Origin: Prosthecodimorpha staleyi
Lineage (GTDB): Bacteria; Pseudomonadota; Alphaproteobacteria; Rhizobiales; Ancalomicrobiaceae
DNA: 64,000 nucleotides
Assembly: GCF_018729455.1 (NCBI RefSeq)
Contig: NZ_JAHHZF010000002.1
Coordinates: 391,492 to 455,491 of the forward strand
Direction of reading: 5' to 3'
The position numbers and the translations under genes are program-made. The first letter of the stretch is position 1. The number at the start of each line of letters is the position of its first letter. This document shows, piece after piece, positions 55,150 to 64,000 of the stretch. The notes below the pieces were generated by a model. The model did no database searches and was not told the origin of the DNA. It worked only from the letters and a program-made list of their open reading frames with translations.

Positions 55150-55920
55150 GTGGGCAATCGGCGGTAGGGCACCGTGGCCCTCGGGCCGCATGCGGTTGCA
55201 CAATCCCACAACCGCATCCCCGGACAAGGCCCGAAGGGCCGCCGATCCGGGGCCTACTCGCATCGCCACGCGCCGCGATACTCACAGAAAGACCAATATC
55301 TTTCAAAGCGTTGTGAGAAGAGTGGGTCCCGGCTCTGCGCTCCGCTCCGGCCGGGAATGCGGCCCTTCGGGGGGCCATACTCCGGTGGGCAGGGAGCACT
55401 GGGCATTTGGCGTGGGCAATCGGCAGTAGAACACGGGAGCCATCGGGCCGCGCGCCCCAGCACACCCCCACAACCGCATCCCCGGACAAGGCCCAAAGGG
55501 CCGCCGATCCGGGGCCTACTCGCATCGCAACTCGCCGCGACGCTCATAATAAATCGCTATCTATCAATGCGTTGTGAGCAGAGTGGGTCCCGGCTCTCCG
55601 CTCCGCTCCGGCCGGGAACGCGGCCCTTCGGGGGGCCATGCTCCGGTGGAAGGTGGGCCGTGGGCATTTTGGGGTGGGCAATCCGGTCGTAGGGTGCCGG
55701 GGAGCCTTCGGGCCGCGCGCCCTTCCGCAATCCCACAACCGCATCCCCGGACAAGGCCCGAAGGGCCGCCGATCCGGGGCCTACTCGCATCGCCGCTCGC
55801 CGCAATACCCACAGAAAGAACAATATCTTTCAATGCATTGCGAGCAGAGTAGGTCCCGGCTCTCCGCCTGCGGCTCCGGCCGGGAATGCGGCCCTTCGGG
55901 GGGCACCACCCTACCGCCTA
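55150..55920. repeat. Three tandem about 263-bp intergenic repeats
   Basis: Three imperfect copies cover about 55150-55408, 55409-55672 and 55673-55920. The anchor CCCACAACCGCATCCCCGGA lies at 55205, 55467 and 55732, giving periods of 262 and 265 bp. Each copy has the same parts in order: CATCCCCGGACAAGGCCC-GAA-GGGCC...TCCGGGG, a nested hairpin; a lower-GC spacer with TATCTTTCAA and GTTGTGAG; and GGTCCCGGCTCT...GCTCCGGCCGGGAA followed by GCGGCCCTTCGGGGGG(C)C. Open frames across them are shadows. It resembles a mosaic intergenic element amplified in tandem. No gene fills this 803-bp gap. Confidence 0.9.
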
Positions 55921-55934
55921 CTGCCTCGCCGCCC

Positions 55935-56753
55935 TCACCAGAACCCCGGCAGGGCCGGCGCCAGCTTGCCGCCGAGGCGCAGGGGGGCCACGTCGGTGGC
56001 GAGGCCGGTCATCTCGTCGATCTCGACGCAGACGCCGGACAGCGTGGCCTCGCCGTTGGCGGGTTCGAAGCGGGAGCGCGGGATCTTGGAGGTGAAGCGC
56101 TGGACGGGCTCCTCCTTGTCCATCCCGAGCACGCTGTCATAGTCGCCGCACATGCCGGCATCCGACATGTAGGCGGTGCCGCCCGGCAGGATCATGTGGT
56201 CGGCGGTCGGGACATGGGTGTGGGTGCCGACCACCAGGCTCGCCCGGCCGTCGACGAAATGGCCGAGCGCCTGCTTCTCGCTGGTCGCCTCGGCGTGCAT
56301 GTCGATCACGACGGCATCACATTGTTCGCCGAGCGGACATGCGTCGAGCTGGCGCGCCACCGCCGCGAAGGGATCGTCGAGCGCATCCATGTAGATGCGC
56401 CCCATGACATTCATCACCAGGACGCGGGCCCCGTTGCGTGCGACGAAGAGATTGGCGCCCCGGCCCGGCGTGCCGGCCGGATAGTTGACCGGGCGCAGCA
56501 GGCGCGGCTGCCGCTCGATGAACACCAGCGCCTCGCGCTGGTCCCAGGAATGGTTGCCGAGCGTGACCACATCGGCGCCGGCATCGAGCACATCCTGGCA
56601 GATCTCCTCGGTGATGCCGAAGCCGCCGGCCGAATTCTCGCCGTTGATGACCACGAAATCGAGCCGGTAGCGTTCGACCAGGCCCGGCAGGCGCTGGATC
56701 ACCGCCTGGCGCCCGGACCGGCCGACGATATCGCCGAGAAACATCAACCTCAT
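55935..56753 (-). CDS. YmdB-type metallophosphoesterase (TIGR00282 family)
   Basis: A 272-residue protein starting MRLMFLGDIVGRSGRQAVIQRLPGL. The metal motifs are GD (8-9), VVINGENSAGGFGIT, TLGNHSWDQREAL and VVGTHTHVPTADH, the order of dimetal phosphoesterases. B. subtilis YmdB is a 2',3'-cAMP phosphodiesterase; the role here is unproved. Its ATG overlaps the stop of the 5-formyl-THF cyclo-ligase gene as ATGA, a common alphaproteobacterial pairing. Confidence 0.93.
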   Translation of the reverse strand: MRLMFLGDIVGRSGRQAVIQRLPGLVERYRLDFVVINGENSAGGFGITEEICQDVLDAGADVVTLGNHSWDQREALVFIERQPRLLRPVNYPAGTPGRGANLFVARNGARVLVMNVMGRIYMDALDDPFAAVARQLDACPLGEQCDAVVIDMHAEATSEKQALGHFVDGRASLVVGTHTHVPTADHMILPGGTAYMSDAGMCGDYDSVLGMDKEEPVQRFTSKIPRSRFEPANGEATLSGVCVEIDEMTGLATDVAPLRLGGKLAPALPGFW

Positions 56754-57337
56754 CGATCCGCTCCGCAATCGACCCGTCCGGCCTCGGTCAGGACCAGGCG
56801 CATCGGCCGGTCGTGGGGCTCGTCGGGCACCCGCGCGATCTCCTGGCAGGCGAAGGCAATTCCGATCTCCAGGAGCGGCCCGGCCGCCGCGATGCGGGCG
56901 ATTGCGCGGTCGTAGTGGCCCTTGCCGTAGCCGATCCGGAAGCCGCGCCGGTCGAAGGCGGCGAGCGGCACCAGCATCACGGCCGGATCGACCACCGCCG
57001 CCGTCTCCGGCGGCACCGACAGGCCGAAACGCGCCGGCTCGAGCGGCTCGCCCGGCGTCCAGGCGCGGAAGATCATGGTGGTCCGGTCGTCCAGGATGAC
57101 CGGCAGGCAGAGCCGATGCCCGCGCGCGGCCAGCCGCGCCATGGCCGGCTGCGGATCGATCTCGCCGCGGATCGGCAGGAAGCCGGAGACCAGCGTTCCG
57201 GCAGGCAAATCCAGCGTCTCGACGAGGGCGGCGACCCGATCCGCGGCCGCGGCCCGCGCTTCGGCCGGGACCGCGGCGCGGCGGGCCAGCGCGGCCGCGC
57301 GCAGATCGGCCTTCGACGCTGTCGCGGCGTCGGACAT
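56750..57337 (-). CDS. 5-formyltetrahydrofolate cyclo-ligase
   Basis: A 195-residue enzyme that returns 5-formyl-THF to 5,10-methenyl-THF with ATP. It starts MSDAATASKADLRAAALARR, with the KADLR basic helix. It has ISGFLPIRGEIDP-like LVSGFLPIRGEIDPQP and the ATP-binding FRIGYGKGHYDRAIARI with VMLVPLAAFDRRGFRIGYG. It is the gene usually placed just downstream of the 6S RNA (fau/ygfA), which fits the RNA seen upstream here. Confidence 0.95.
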   Translation of the reverse strand: MSDAATASKADLRAAALARRAAVPAEARAAAADRVAALVETLDLPAGTLVSGFLPIRGEIDPQPAMARLAARGHRLCLPVILDDRTTMIFRAWTPGEPLEPARFGLSVPPETAAVVDPAVMLVPLAAFDRRGFRIGYGKGHYDRAIARIAAAGPLLEIGIAFACQEIARVPDEPHDRPMRLVLTEAGRVDCGADR

Positions 57338-57482
57338 GGCAGGGTGGGGATCGGACGGCGCCGCGAGCGGCCTCGGCGAAGTGGTCACGGGGCGGGCGGG
57401 CTCGAATGCGGCGGCGGGAAGGCGGCCCGGCTTCGCGTCGGCGGCGAATGGCGCGGACGGCGCGCGAAAGCAAAGTGACGAA

Positions 57483-57636
57483 GCCACCGCAGCCGATGGA
57501 TGTAACGATCCCGGGAACCTACAGAGTAGGTGGGCGCCGTGTGGAAGAACCCAGGGGTTCAACCGGGGACAGCTCCCGTTAAGATCGTTAAGGCCCCGGG
57601 GATTCAGTATCCTGTCGCACCGTGCAGCCTCGTCGA
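57483..57636 (-). ncRNA. ssrS: 6S RNA (candidate)
   Basis: The 366-base gap between zapA and the 5-formyl-THF cyclo-ligase gene is where 6S RNA lies in most proteobacteria. On the minus strand a TATATT -10 box (57642-57647) fits a start near 57635. The transcript can form a long, mostly closed hairpin with complementary GGGTTC/GAACCC and CCCCGG/CCGGGG blocks, with a central open region around GTTAACG-like bases, and the stretch is conserved-looking and non-coding. 6S RNA binds housekeeping polymerase and lowers transcription in stationary phase. Ends are approximate; a covariance-model search would settle it. Confidence 0.7.
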
Positions 57637-57703
57637 TGACGAATATAGGGGAGCCGGACGAGCGAGGCCAGAGGCGATCGATGGTTTGCCGCCTGCGCGC
57701 CGA

Positions 57704-58075
57704 TCAATTGACCGGTTTGGTGGCGGTCAGCGCGGCGGCGAGCTGCTCGATGCGCCGCGCAGCGCCGTCGATGCGTTCTGCGACCGCCCCTTCGAGGCGG
57801 TGTCGGTGATCCCGGGTGATCGCCCCGGCGTCCTTCAGGGCCCGATTCTCGCCTTCGAGCGCCTGCGCCTTGCGGCGGGTTTCGGTCAGTTCGTCGATGG
57901 CCATGATCGCCGCCATCACGGTCAGTCGATGGTCGCCGATCTCGCCGAAGGTCTGGCGAAGGTGCGAGATGGTCTGGTCGAGGCGGTGCGCGAGGCCCTG
58001 CAGATGGTCCTCCTGGCCGTCCTCGCAGGCCATCCGGTAGACCCGGCCGCTGATCGTGACATTCACCTGCGCCAT
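57704..58075 (-). CDS. zapA: Cell division protein ZapA
   Basis: A 123-residue protein beginning MAQVNVTISGRVYRMACEDGQEDHLQGLAHRLDQTIS, the ZapA globular head. A helix (HRLTVMAAIMAIDELTETRRK...) and a C-terminal coiled coil (IDGAARRIEQLAAALTA) follow. ZapA cross-links FtsZ filaments in the division ring. It lies downstream of the DUF4164 gene and upstream of the 6S RNA, the standard rhizobial arrangement. Confidence 0.93.
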   Translation of the reverse strand: MAQVNVTISGRVYRMACEDGQEDHLQGLAHRLDQTISHLRQTFGEIGDHRLTVMAAIMAIDELTETRRKAQALEGENRALKDAGAITRDHRHRLEGAVAERIDGAARRIEQLAAALTATKPVN

Positions 58076-58226
58076 GCCACACCGACCATCATGTTCCCGC
58101 CCGGGCCATCGATCCCCTCGGCGAAGCCACCCCCTCCCGTGCTGGCTCCGTACCGGCTACCGCCGCGTTCCAGCGAACCGGCGCCGTCCGGACCGCCCCT
58201 GCGTGCCTCGTTCCGAAGGGTTCGGT

Positions 58227-58526
58227 TCATCCGCCATTGGCCTCGAGCACGGACCGGATCGTCTCCATGGCGGCGACCAGCCGCCGCGAAACCTCCCGGT
58301 TGGTCTCTTCGAGCCGCCCCGAGCGCGCCCGCTCCTGATCCAGATCCTGGGCGAGCCGAGAACGATCCTCGCCGGTGCGGGACAGTTCGTCCTCCAGACC
58401 CAGCACGGAACGCTCATGTTCGAGACGTCGTTCGACGGCCGCTTCGAGCGCGCCGAGCGACATGTCCAACCGCTTCAAAGCCGCGTCGACGAGCGAGGCT
58501 TCGACCATCACGTCATCACGTCCCAC
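58227..58526 (-). CDS. DUF4164-family coiled-coil protein
   Basis: A 99-residue, fully helical protein: VEASLVDAALKRLDMSLGALEAAVERRLEHERSVLGLEDELSRTGEDRSRLAQDLDQERARSGRLEETNREVSRRLVAAMETIRSVLEANGG. The heptads give one continuous coiled coil. Rhizobial DUF4164 proteins of this size sit next to zapA, so a part in cell division is likely but unproved. ATG 58526 or 58508 may be the start. Confidence 0.85.
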   Translation of the reverse strand: MGRDDVMVEASLVDAALKRLDMSLGALEAAVERRLEHERSVLGLEDELSRTGEDRSRLAQDLDQERARSGRLEETNREVSRRLVAAMETIRSVLEANGG

Positions 58527-58731
58527 GACACTCTACCCGTCCGGTGGCGCCCCCGCTCCGGTGCGGCGGGTCCGCCGGCGATCCTGCTCGACTCGCCGCC
58601 CTACGCATGCCTGACTCTATTAGTCATGGAAACGCGGGGTCAATCGCGAGAATGACCGATCGGTTCGCACCGTCCGGCGCTGCGCCCTGGTTACTTCACG
58701 ATTGCTGATGGCATCCATCGAGATATGCGCA

Positions 58732-58759
58732 TTGACAGGCGGCCTTCCCCTGTTATCAG
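58732..58759 (+). promoter_or_regulatory. Promoter of gap
   Basis: TTGACA (58732-58737), 16 bases, TATCAG (58754-58759): a near-consensus housekeeping promoter about 60 bases before the gap start codon. The leader keeps AGCAGGAGAGAAAG, a good ribosome site. Confidence 0.65.
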
Positions 58760-58819
58760 TGCCGCAGCCTCGCCGCCCAGGCAGTTACCGGGCCGGAATT
58801 TGCAGCAGGAGAGAAAGAA

Positions 58820-59827
<1,008 letters not shown>

Positions 59828-59854
59828 GTAGAACCGAACTCCCTGAGGGGGTCG

Positions 59855-60172
59855 ATGAACCATCTGGTATTGCGAAGTCCAGCCGGCAGCCGAACACGGG
59901 ATATGGCGCAGCGCATCAAGCGCCTTGCGCCTGATCTCTCCTGTACGGCTTGCGGGCACCGTGACTTCGCAATACTGGAGGACGTGGACGAGAATATTCG
60001 GACGGTCTTGCGCCGCCAGCCTTATGGCGGTGGGCCGTCTGCGCATTTCGTTAGTCAGCCTCTGGTGACGCTGCTATGCACCCATTGCGGTCGTCTCGAA
60101 CAATTTGCGGAGGCGATCCTGAAGGGAGCCGAGCCGGCCGAGTATGGCAGTGAGGTCCGGCTCGATGAGTAA
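59855..60172 (+). CDS. Small zinc-ribbon-like protein in the gap-pgk operon
   Basis: A 105-residue protein with two Cys pairs, LSCTACGHRDF and TLLCTHCGRLEQF (CxxC, CxxC about 42 residues apart), fit for one zinc. The rest has DVDENIRTVLRRQPYGGG and EQFAEAILKG segments. A start at ATG 59903 would give a shorter form. The gene has a lower GC than gap and pgk. Its stop overlaps the next gene's start as ATGAGTAA. Zinc ribbons of this type occur in small phage-linked proteins. The function is unknown. Confidence 0.72.
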   Translation: MNHLVLRSPAGSRTRDMAQRIKRLAPDLSCTACGHRDFAILEDVDENIRTVLRRQPYGGGPSAHFVSQPLVTLLCTHCGRLEQFAEAILKGAEPAEYGSEVRLDE

Positions 60173-60542
60173 CGTCACACGACTGCCGTTCGAGCGAGGC
60201 CCCGACGAGGGCAACGGCGGAGGTTCATCCGGTGGACCGCAGGATCCGATGCTGGAGAAGCGCATCGAAAACCTGGAGGTCGAGGTGCGGGAAATCCGCA
60301 ACACCACTTCACGCCTCGAAATCCTGCTGACTGAAATTCGCGCCAATCTGGCAAATGTCGCAACGAGAGACGACATTCAGAATATTCGTACCGACACTGC
60401 CAAGTCACGCGAAGACCTGGCGCGCATCCAGGGGCGTCTCGAAAATATGCCCAGTGTCTGGCAGATGATCACCGTCATCCTGGGCAGCCAGATTGCCCTC
60501 GCCGGGCTTCTGTTCACCGCGATCAAGTTCGGGATCAAATGA
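60165..60542 (+). CDS. Small coiled-coil membrane protein in the gap-pgk operon
   Basis: A 125-residue protein starting [25 protein letters not shown] coiled coil ([33 protein letters not shown]...) is followed by [27 protein letters not shown] and one C-terminal membrane helix ([17 protein letters not shown]). The pattern recalls XhlA-type, phage-derived membrane proteins. The start overlaps the zinc-ribbon gene, and the stop overlaps the pgk start as ATGA, so all are co-translated. GAGG lies before the ATG at 60165. Function unknown. Confidence 0.75.
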   Translation: MSNVTRLPFERGPDEGNGGGSSGGPQDPMLEKRIENLEVEVREIRNTTSRLEILLTEIRANLANVATRDDIQNIRTDTAKSREDLARIQGRLENMPSVWQMITVILGSQIALAGLLFTAIKFGIK

Positions 60543-61732
60543 ACGCCTTCAAAACCCTCGACGACGCTGCGCTTGCCGGCCGGCGGGTTCTTGTCCGTGT
60601 CGACCTCAACGTGCCCATGGAGGGCGGCGCCGTCTCGGACGACACGCGCATCCGCGCCGTGGTGCCGACCATCCGCGAGATCGCCGACAAGGGCGGACGC
60701 GTGGTGCTGCTCGCCCATTTCGGACGGCCGAAGGACGGGCCGGAGGCGAAATTCTCACTCCGGCAGATCGTCGACGCGCTGGCCGAGCGGGTCGGCCGGC
60801 CGGTCGCCTTCGCGGCGGACTGCATCGGCCCGGCCGCGGCAGGCGCGGTCGCGGCGCTGCAGGACGGCGACATCCTGCTCCTGGAGAATACCCGCTTCCA
60901 CAAGGGCGAGGAGAAGAACGACCCCGCCTTCGTCGAGGCGCTGGCGGCGCTCGGCGACGTCTATGTCAACGACGCCTTCGCCACCGCCCATCGCGCCCAC
61001 GCCTCCACCGAGGGCTTGGCGCACCGGCTGCCGGCCTATGCCGGCCGCTGCATGCAGGGCGAGATCGAGGCGCTGGAAAAGGCGCTGGGCAGCCCGGAGC
61101 GGCCCGTTCTGGCCGTGGTCGGCGGTGCCAAAGTGTCCTCCAAGATCGATCTCCTGGAAAATCTGGTCGGCAAGGTCGACATCTTGGTGATCGGCGGCGG
61201 CATGGCCAACACCTTCCTGGCCGCGCAGGGCATCGCGGTCGGCAAGTCGCTGTGCGAGCACGATCTCGCTGAGACGGCGCGCCGCATCCTCGACAAGGCC
61301 AAGGCCGCGCGCTGCGACATCGTGCTGCCGGTCGACGCCGTCGTGGCGCGCGAATTCAAGGCCGGCGCGGAGAACGAGGTCGTTCCGGTCGATGCCGTGC
61401 CGGCCGACGCGATGATCCTGGATGTCGGCCCGAAATCGGTCGCCACCATCGCGGCGCGCATCGACGGCGCCCGGACGCTGGTCTGGAACGGCCCGCTCGG
61501 CGCCTTCGAGATCGAGCCCTTCGACCGGGCGACGGTCGCGGCCGCGCGCCATGCGGCGGAGCGGACACGGTCCGCCGGCCTGCTCACCGTGGCGGGCGGT
61601 GGCGACACGGTGGCGGCGCTGAACCATGCGGGCGTGGCCGAAGCCTTCTCGTATGTCTCGACCGCCGGCGGTGCCTTCCTCGAATGGCTTGAGGGCAAGC
61701 CGCTCCCGGGTGTCGAAATTCTGCGCAAATGA
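60539..61732 (+). CDS. pgk: Phosphoglycerate kinase
   Basis: A 397-residue enzyme moving phosphate between 1,3-bisphosphoglycerate and ATP. The N-terminal domain has [16 protein letters not shown] and [11 protein letters not shown]; the C-terminal domain has the ATP-binding GGGDTVAAL near the end ([17 protein letters not shown]) and [21 protein letters not shown]. The ATG overlaps the stop of the small membrane-protein gene. In rhizobia gap and pgk are usually neighbours, as here. Confidence 0.98.
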   Translation: MNAFKTLDDAALAGRRVLVRVDLNVPMEGGAVSDDTRIRAVVPTIREIADKGGRVVLLAHFGRPKDGPEAKFSLRQIVDALAERVGRPVAFAADCIGPAAAGAVAALQDGDILLLENTRFHKGEEKNDPAFVEALAALGDVYVNDAFATAHRAHASTEGLAHRLPAYAGRCMQGEIEALEKALGSPERPVLAVVGGAKVSSKIDLLENLVGKVDILVIGGGMANTFLAAQGIAVGKSLCEHDLAETARRILDKAKAARCDIVLPVDAVVAREFKAGAENEVVPVDAVPADAMILDVGPKSVATIAARIDGARTLVWNGPLGAFEIEPFDRATVAAARHAAERTRSAGLLTVAGGGDTVAALNHAGVAEAFSYVSTAGGAFLEWLEGKPLPGVEILRK

Positions 61733-61834
61733 TGCGGCGCGTGAGCGGCGTGACCGCCGCCGTCACGAGCCCGCCCGAATTCGGCGCCAGACCCGGCCGG
61801 CCATGATGCCGGCACGGGCTGGCGTCGTCGCATA

Positions 61835-62509
61835 GTGCGGCCGGATTCCACCGCCGTCCTCCGGAGTAGCGTCTTGTCGAGCCTCTATCTGATCACGCCG
61901 CGCGCGATCGATCTTGCCGTCTTCCCGGCCGAACTCGACGCGGCGCTGGCCGCGGTTCCGGTCGCCTCGCTCCTGATCGCACCGGAGGGGGTGAGCGAGA
62001 TGGTGCTGCAACGCATCGCCGAGGTGCTGACCCCGATCGGCCAGCGCCACGGCGCGGCCGTCCTGGTCGCCGGCGACAGCCGCGCGGCCGGGCGCGCCAA
62101 GGCGGACGGCATCCATGTCGCGAGCGGCGTCGCCGATCTGAAGACGGCGGTTGCCGCCTTCCAGCCGCAGCGCATCGTCGGGGCCGGCAACCTGAAGACC
62201 CGGCACGACGCCATGGAGGCCGCCGAGGCCAATGCGGACTATGTGCTGTTCGGCATGATCGAGGCTCCCGAGACCCCGGACGTGCATCCCAAGACGCTGG
62301 AACTCGCCGAATGGTGGGCGCCGGTGTTCCAGGTACCCTGTGTCGCACTGGCCGGGTCGGATCTCGCCTCGGTCGACGCCCTTGCGGAAATCGGGGTCGA
62401 CTTCGTCGCACTGCGCGACGCGGTCTGGTCGGACCCGCGCGGCCCCGCGGCGGCCCTCGAAGAGGCCGCCCGGCGCATCGCCGAATCCGCCCCGGAGACG
62501 GTCGCGTGA
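61835..62509 (+). CDS. Thiamine-phosphate synthase-like protein (ThiE fold)
   Basis: A 224-residue TIM-barrel protein. It has SSLYLITPRAIDLAVFPAELDAAL, then ADGIHVASGVADLKTAVA (the DGVHLG loop) and IVGAGNLKTRHDAMEAAEANADYVLFG (the phosphate-binding and His/Asp loop). These are the family lines of ThiE, which joins HMP-pyrophosphate and thiazole phosphate. Several ThiE loops are changed, such as a GNLKTRHDAM stretch in place of GVSTH, so catalytic activity is doubtful. The start is GTG 61835, or TTG near 61874. Its stop overlaps the next gene's GTG. In rhizobia this gene often lies near pgk. Confidence 0.75.
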   Translation: MRPDSTAVLRSSVLSSLYLITPRAIDLAVFPAELDAALAAVPVASLLIAPEGVSEMVLQRIAEVLTPIGQRHGAAVLVAGDSRAAGRAKADGIHVASGVADLKTAVAAFQPQRIVGAGNLKTRHDAMEAAEANADYVLFGMIEAPETPDVHPKTLELAEWWAPVFQVPCVALAGSDLASVDALAEIGVDFVALRDAVWSDPRGPAAALEEAARRIAESAPETVA

Positions 62510-64000
62510 ACCGGCCGGGGCCCCTCGCCGTCCTCATCGCCGCCTTGGCGACGGCGTCGGCGACGGCTGCCGGAACTGCCCTCGCAGCCGGCAATGCCGC
62601 CCACAAGGGCAGCCGACCGGATGCGATCGCGCCGCTGATCCGCGATTCCGAAAGCGGTGTCGTCCCATTGCCGCGCCCCGCGCAGCAAGGGCAACCGGTT
62701 GCCGCGCCGACGGCGCCCGACGTGCTCTATGCGGCCTACCAGCGCGGTCTCTACCTGGAATGTTTCGCCATCGCCACCCGGCAGGCCGGTGCCGGCGACG
62801 CCGTGGCCATGACCATGCTCGGTCATCTCTACGAGCAGGGCCTCGGAGTGGCGCGCGACAATTTCCGCGCCGCAAGCTGGTATCGCCTGGCCGCCGACCG
62901 CGGCGACCGGGAGGCGATCGCCGCACTCGGCCTGCTGACCGTGACCGGCACCGGCGTCCCGAAGGACAAGAAGCGCGCCATGGGGCTGTTCGAGGCGGCT
63001 GCGGCGAAGGAGCATCCCGGCGCCCTCTACAATCTGGCGCTGATGTATCTCGACGACGAGGTGGTGCCGCGCGATCCCGCCAAGGCGGCGGCCCTGCTCG
63101 CGCGCGCGGCGCGCGCCGGCAATGTCGAGGCGCAATACGGCTACGGCATCCTGCTGAAGAGCGGAGAGGGGGTGCCTCCCGACGCCTTCGAGGCCGCCCG
63201 CTGGATCGGCGACGCCGCCCGCACCGGCATGACCGATGCCGAACTCGAATACGGCATCCTGCTGGCCAACGGCCGCGGGGTGGCCAAGGACCTGCCCGGA
63301 GCCGCCCAGTATTTCCGGCGTGCGGCCTGGAAGGGCAATCCGATCGCCCAGAACCGCCTCGCCCGGCTCTATGCCGTCGGCATCGGCGTGAAGCTCGATC
63401 TGATCGAGGCGGCCAAATGGCATCTCCTGGCGCGCGCCAAGGGCGTGCCGGATTTCTGGATGGACCAGGCCATGTCGGGCCTCAGCGACGGCGAGATGAA
63501 GTTGGCCGAACGGCTGGCCGCCCGTTTCCCCGACACGCCCGACGATCCCGAGCCGGTCGCGCTCGGCCGGCCGACCGACGACACCGCCTGGCCGGCGGAT
63601 GCCGCCACGGCAGACAACAAGCCGGTCACCATCCTGCCGATGTGGAGCCCGGCTCCGATCCCCTTCTCGGTCGTCGGACCGGAACGGAGCGATCCCGCCG
63701 ACGGGGCCGCTACAGGCCTGCCGAACCTTTCGGGCGGCCTGCCGACATCGCCGCTGCCCGCGCCGTTGCTTCGCCCCCCCGCCCCCCGGTCGGACCTGCC
63801 GCCGGCCGAGACGCGGCCCCCGAACCCGGACACCCCGCCGCCGCCGGCTGCCGGGACCGCCGCCGGATCGACACCGGCGCCCGCCACGGCGGCGGCGACC
63901 GCGGTGCCTGCGCCCGCAACCTTGCCCGCCCCCACTGCGGTCGGCGCCGCAGCAGCCGGGTCCGCCCTGCCGCTGCCGCGGCCGTCGCCGAAATCAGGTC
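62506..64000 (+). CDS. SEL1-repeat protein, 3' end beyond the window
   Basis: The frame starts at GTG 62506 (overlapping the previous stop as GTGA) and runs off the window. VNRPGPLAVLIAALATASATAAGTALAAG looks like a signal peptide. Then a run of SEL1-like repeats of about 36 residues follows: AVAMTMLGHLYEQGLGVARDNFRAASWYRLAADRGDREAI, ALGLLTVTGTGVPKDKKRAMGLFEAAAAKEHPGALY, QYGYGILLKSGEGVPPDAFEAARWIGDAARTGM and two more to about residue 330. After this the protein becomes Pro/Ala-rich without end in the window. SEL1 proteins hold signalling or envelope complexes together. Here it is periplasmic or anchored by the signal segment. The C-terminus is missing. Confidence 0.88.
   Translation, partial: MNRPGPLAVLIAALATASATAAGTALAAGNAAHKGSRPDAIAPLIRDSESGVVPLPRPAQQGQPVAAPTAPDVLYAAYQRGLYLECFAIATRQAGAGDAVAMTMLGHLYEQGLGVARDNFRAASWYRLAADRGDREAIAALGLLTVTGTGVPKDKKRAMGLFEAAAAKEHPGALYNLALMYLDDEVVPRDPAKAAALLARAARAGNVEAQYGYGILLKSGEGVPPDAFEAARWIGDAARTGMTDAELEYGILLANGRGVAKDLPGAAQYFRRAAWKGNPIAQNRLARLYAVGIGVKLDLIEAAKWHLLARAKGVPDFWMDQAMSGLSDGEMKLAERLAARFPDTPDDPEPVALGRPTDDTAWPADAATADNKPVTILPMWSPAPIPFSVVGPERSDPADGAATGLPNLSGGLPTSPLPAPLLRPPAPRSDLPPAETRPPNPDTPPPPAAGTAAGSTPAPATAAATAVPAPATLPAPTAVGAAAAGSALPLPRPSPKSG

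Noticed and set aside
55150-55920. A CRISPR array
   Set aside because: The period is about 263 bp, copies have no short direct repeats with unique spacers, and no cas genes are present.
58675-58819. A small gene before gap
   Set aside because: Only short frames with no ribosome site; the stretch carries the gap promoter and leader.

Overview
The window looks like the chromosome of a high-GC alphaproteobacterium, most likely a Hyphomicrobiales (Rhizobiales) member. The evidence is a GC-rich sequence with strong third-position GC, a ruv/ybgC/tolQRAB-pal-cpoB-tilS-ftsH-glmM cluster, an RpoH sigma factor with an intact RpoH box, an alphaproteobacterial-type serC leader RNA, a DUF4164-zapA-6S RNA-5-FCL array, and tandem Omp25/RopB-like porins with CtrA-like boxes. 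No rRNA, transposase or CRISPR array was found.

Positions 1-727 are chromosomal (an adrenodoxin-type ferredoxin). Positions 728-14844 are an integrated genomic island of about 14.1 kb. It is bounded by a perfect 17-bp direct repeat, one copy of which is the 3' end of tRNA-Glu(CTC), and a tyrosine integrase reads out of the tRNA-proximal end. The island has two parts. The left part (about 1.0-5.3 kb) holds a serine recombinase preceded by a res-like array of half-sites, a degenerate RNase H-fold protein, a Cys/His protein, a uracil-DNA-glycosylase-like protein, and a 442-aa protein joining a winged-helix-like N-terminus to a stripped-down family A DNA polymerase palm/fingers. The right part is a type I restriction-modification operon (hsdM-hsdS-hsdR) plus a small probable lipoprotein. 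The left part is the least described biology in the window.

From 14.9 to 34.5 kb the chromosome carries a RluA/RluD-type pseudouridine synthase with an unusual in-frame tandem-repeat extension, rpoH, lysA, a TPP-riboswitch-controlled HMP/thiamine-precursor uptake pair lacking its ATPase, a large proline/alanine-rich membrane protein, purA, a diguanylate cyclase with a pseudo-receiver, a DMT exporter, the serC-serA operon and two outer-membrane beta-barrels.

From 34.7 to 51.8 kb most genes lie on the minus strand in the order ruvC-ruvA-(two membrane proteins)-ruvB-ybgC-tolQ-tolR-tolA-tolB-pal-cpoB-tilS-ftsH-glmM. They cover recombination, envelope constriction, tRNA modification, membrane proteolysis and peptidoglycan precursor supply. 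A Uma2-like nuclease, a cytochrome b561 and a DUF2314-like protein are set in on the other strand. From 52 kb to the end come a TauE exporter, a site-2 protease, a YebC regulator, three about 263-bp tandem repeats, ymdB, 5-FCL, a 6S RNA candidate, zapA, DUF4164, gap, two small translationally coupled genes, pgk, a ThiE-like protein and a SEL1-repeat protein cut by the window end.
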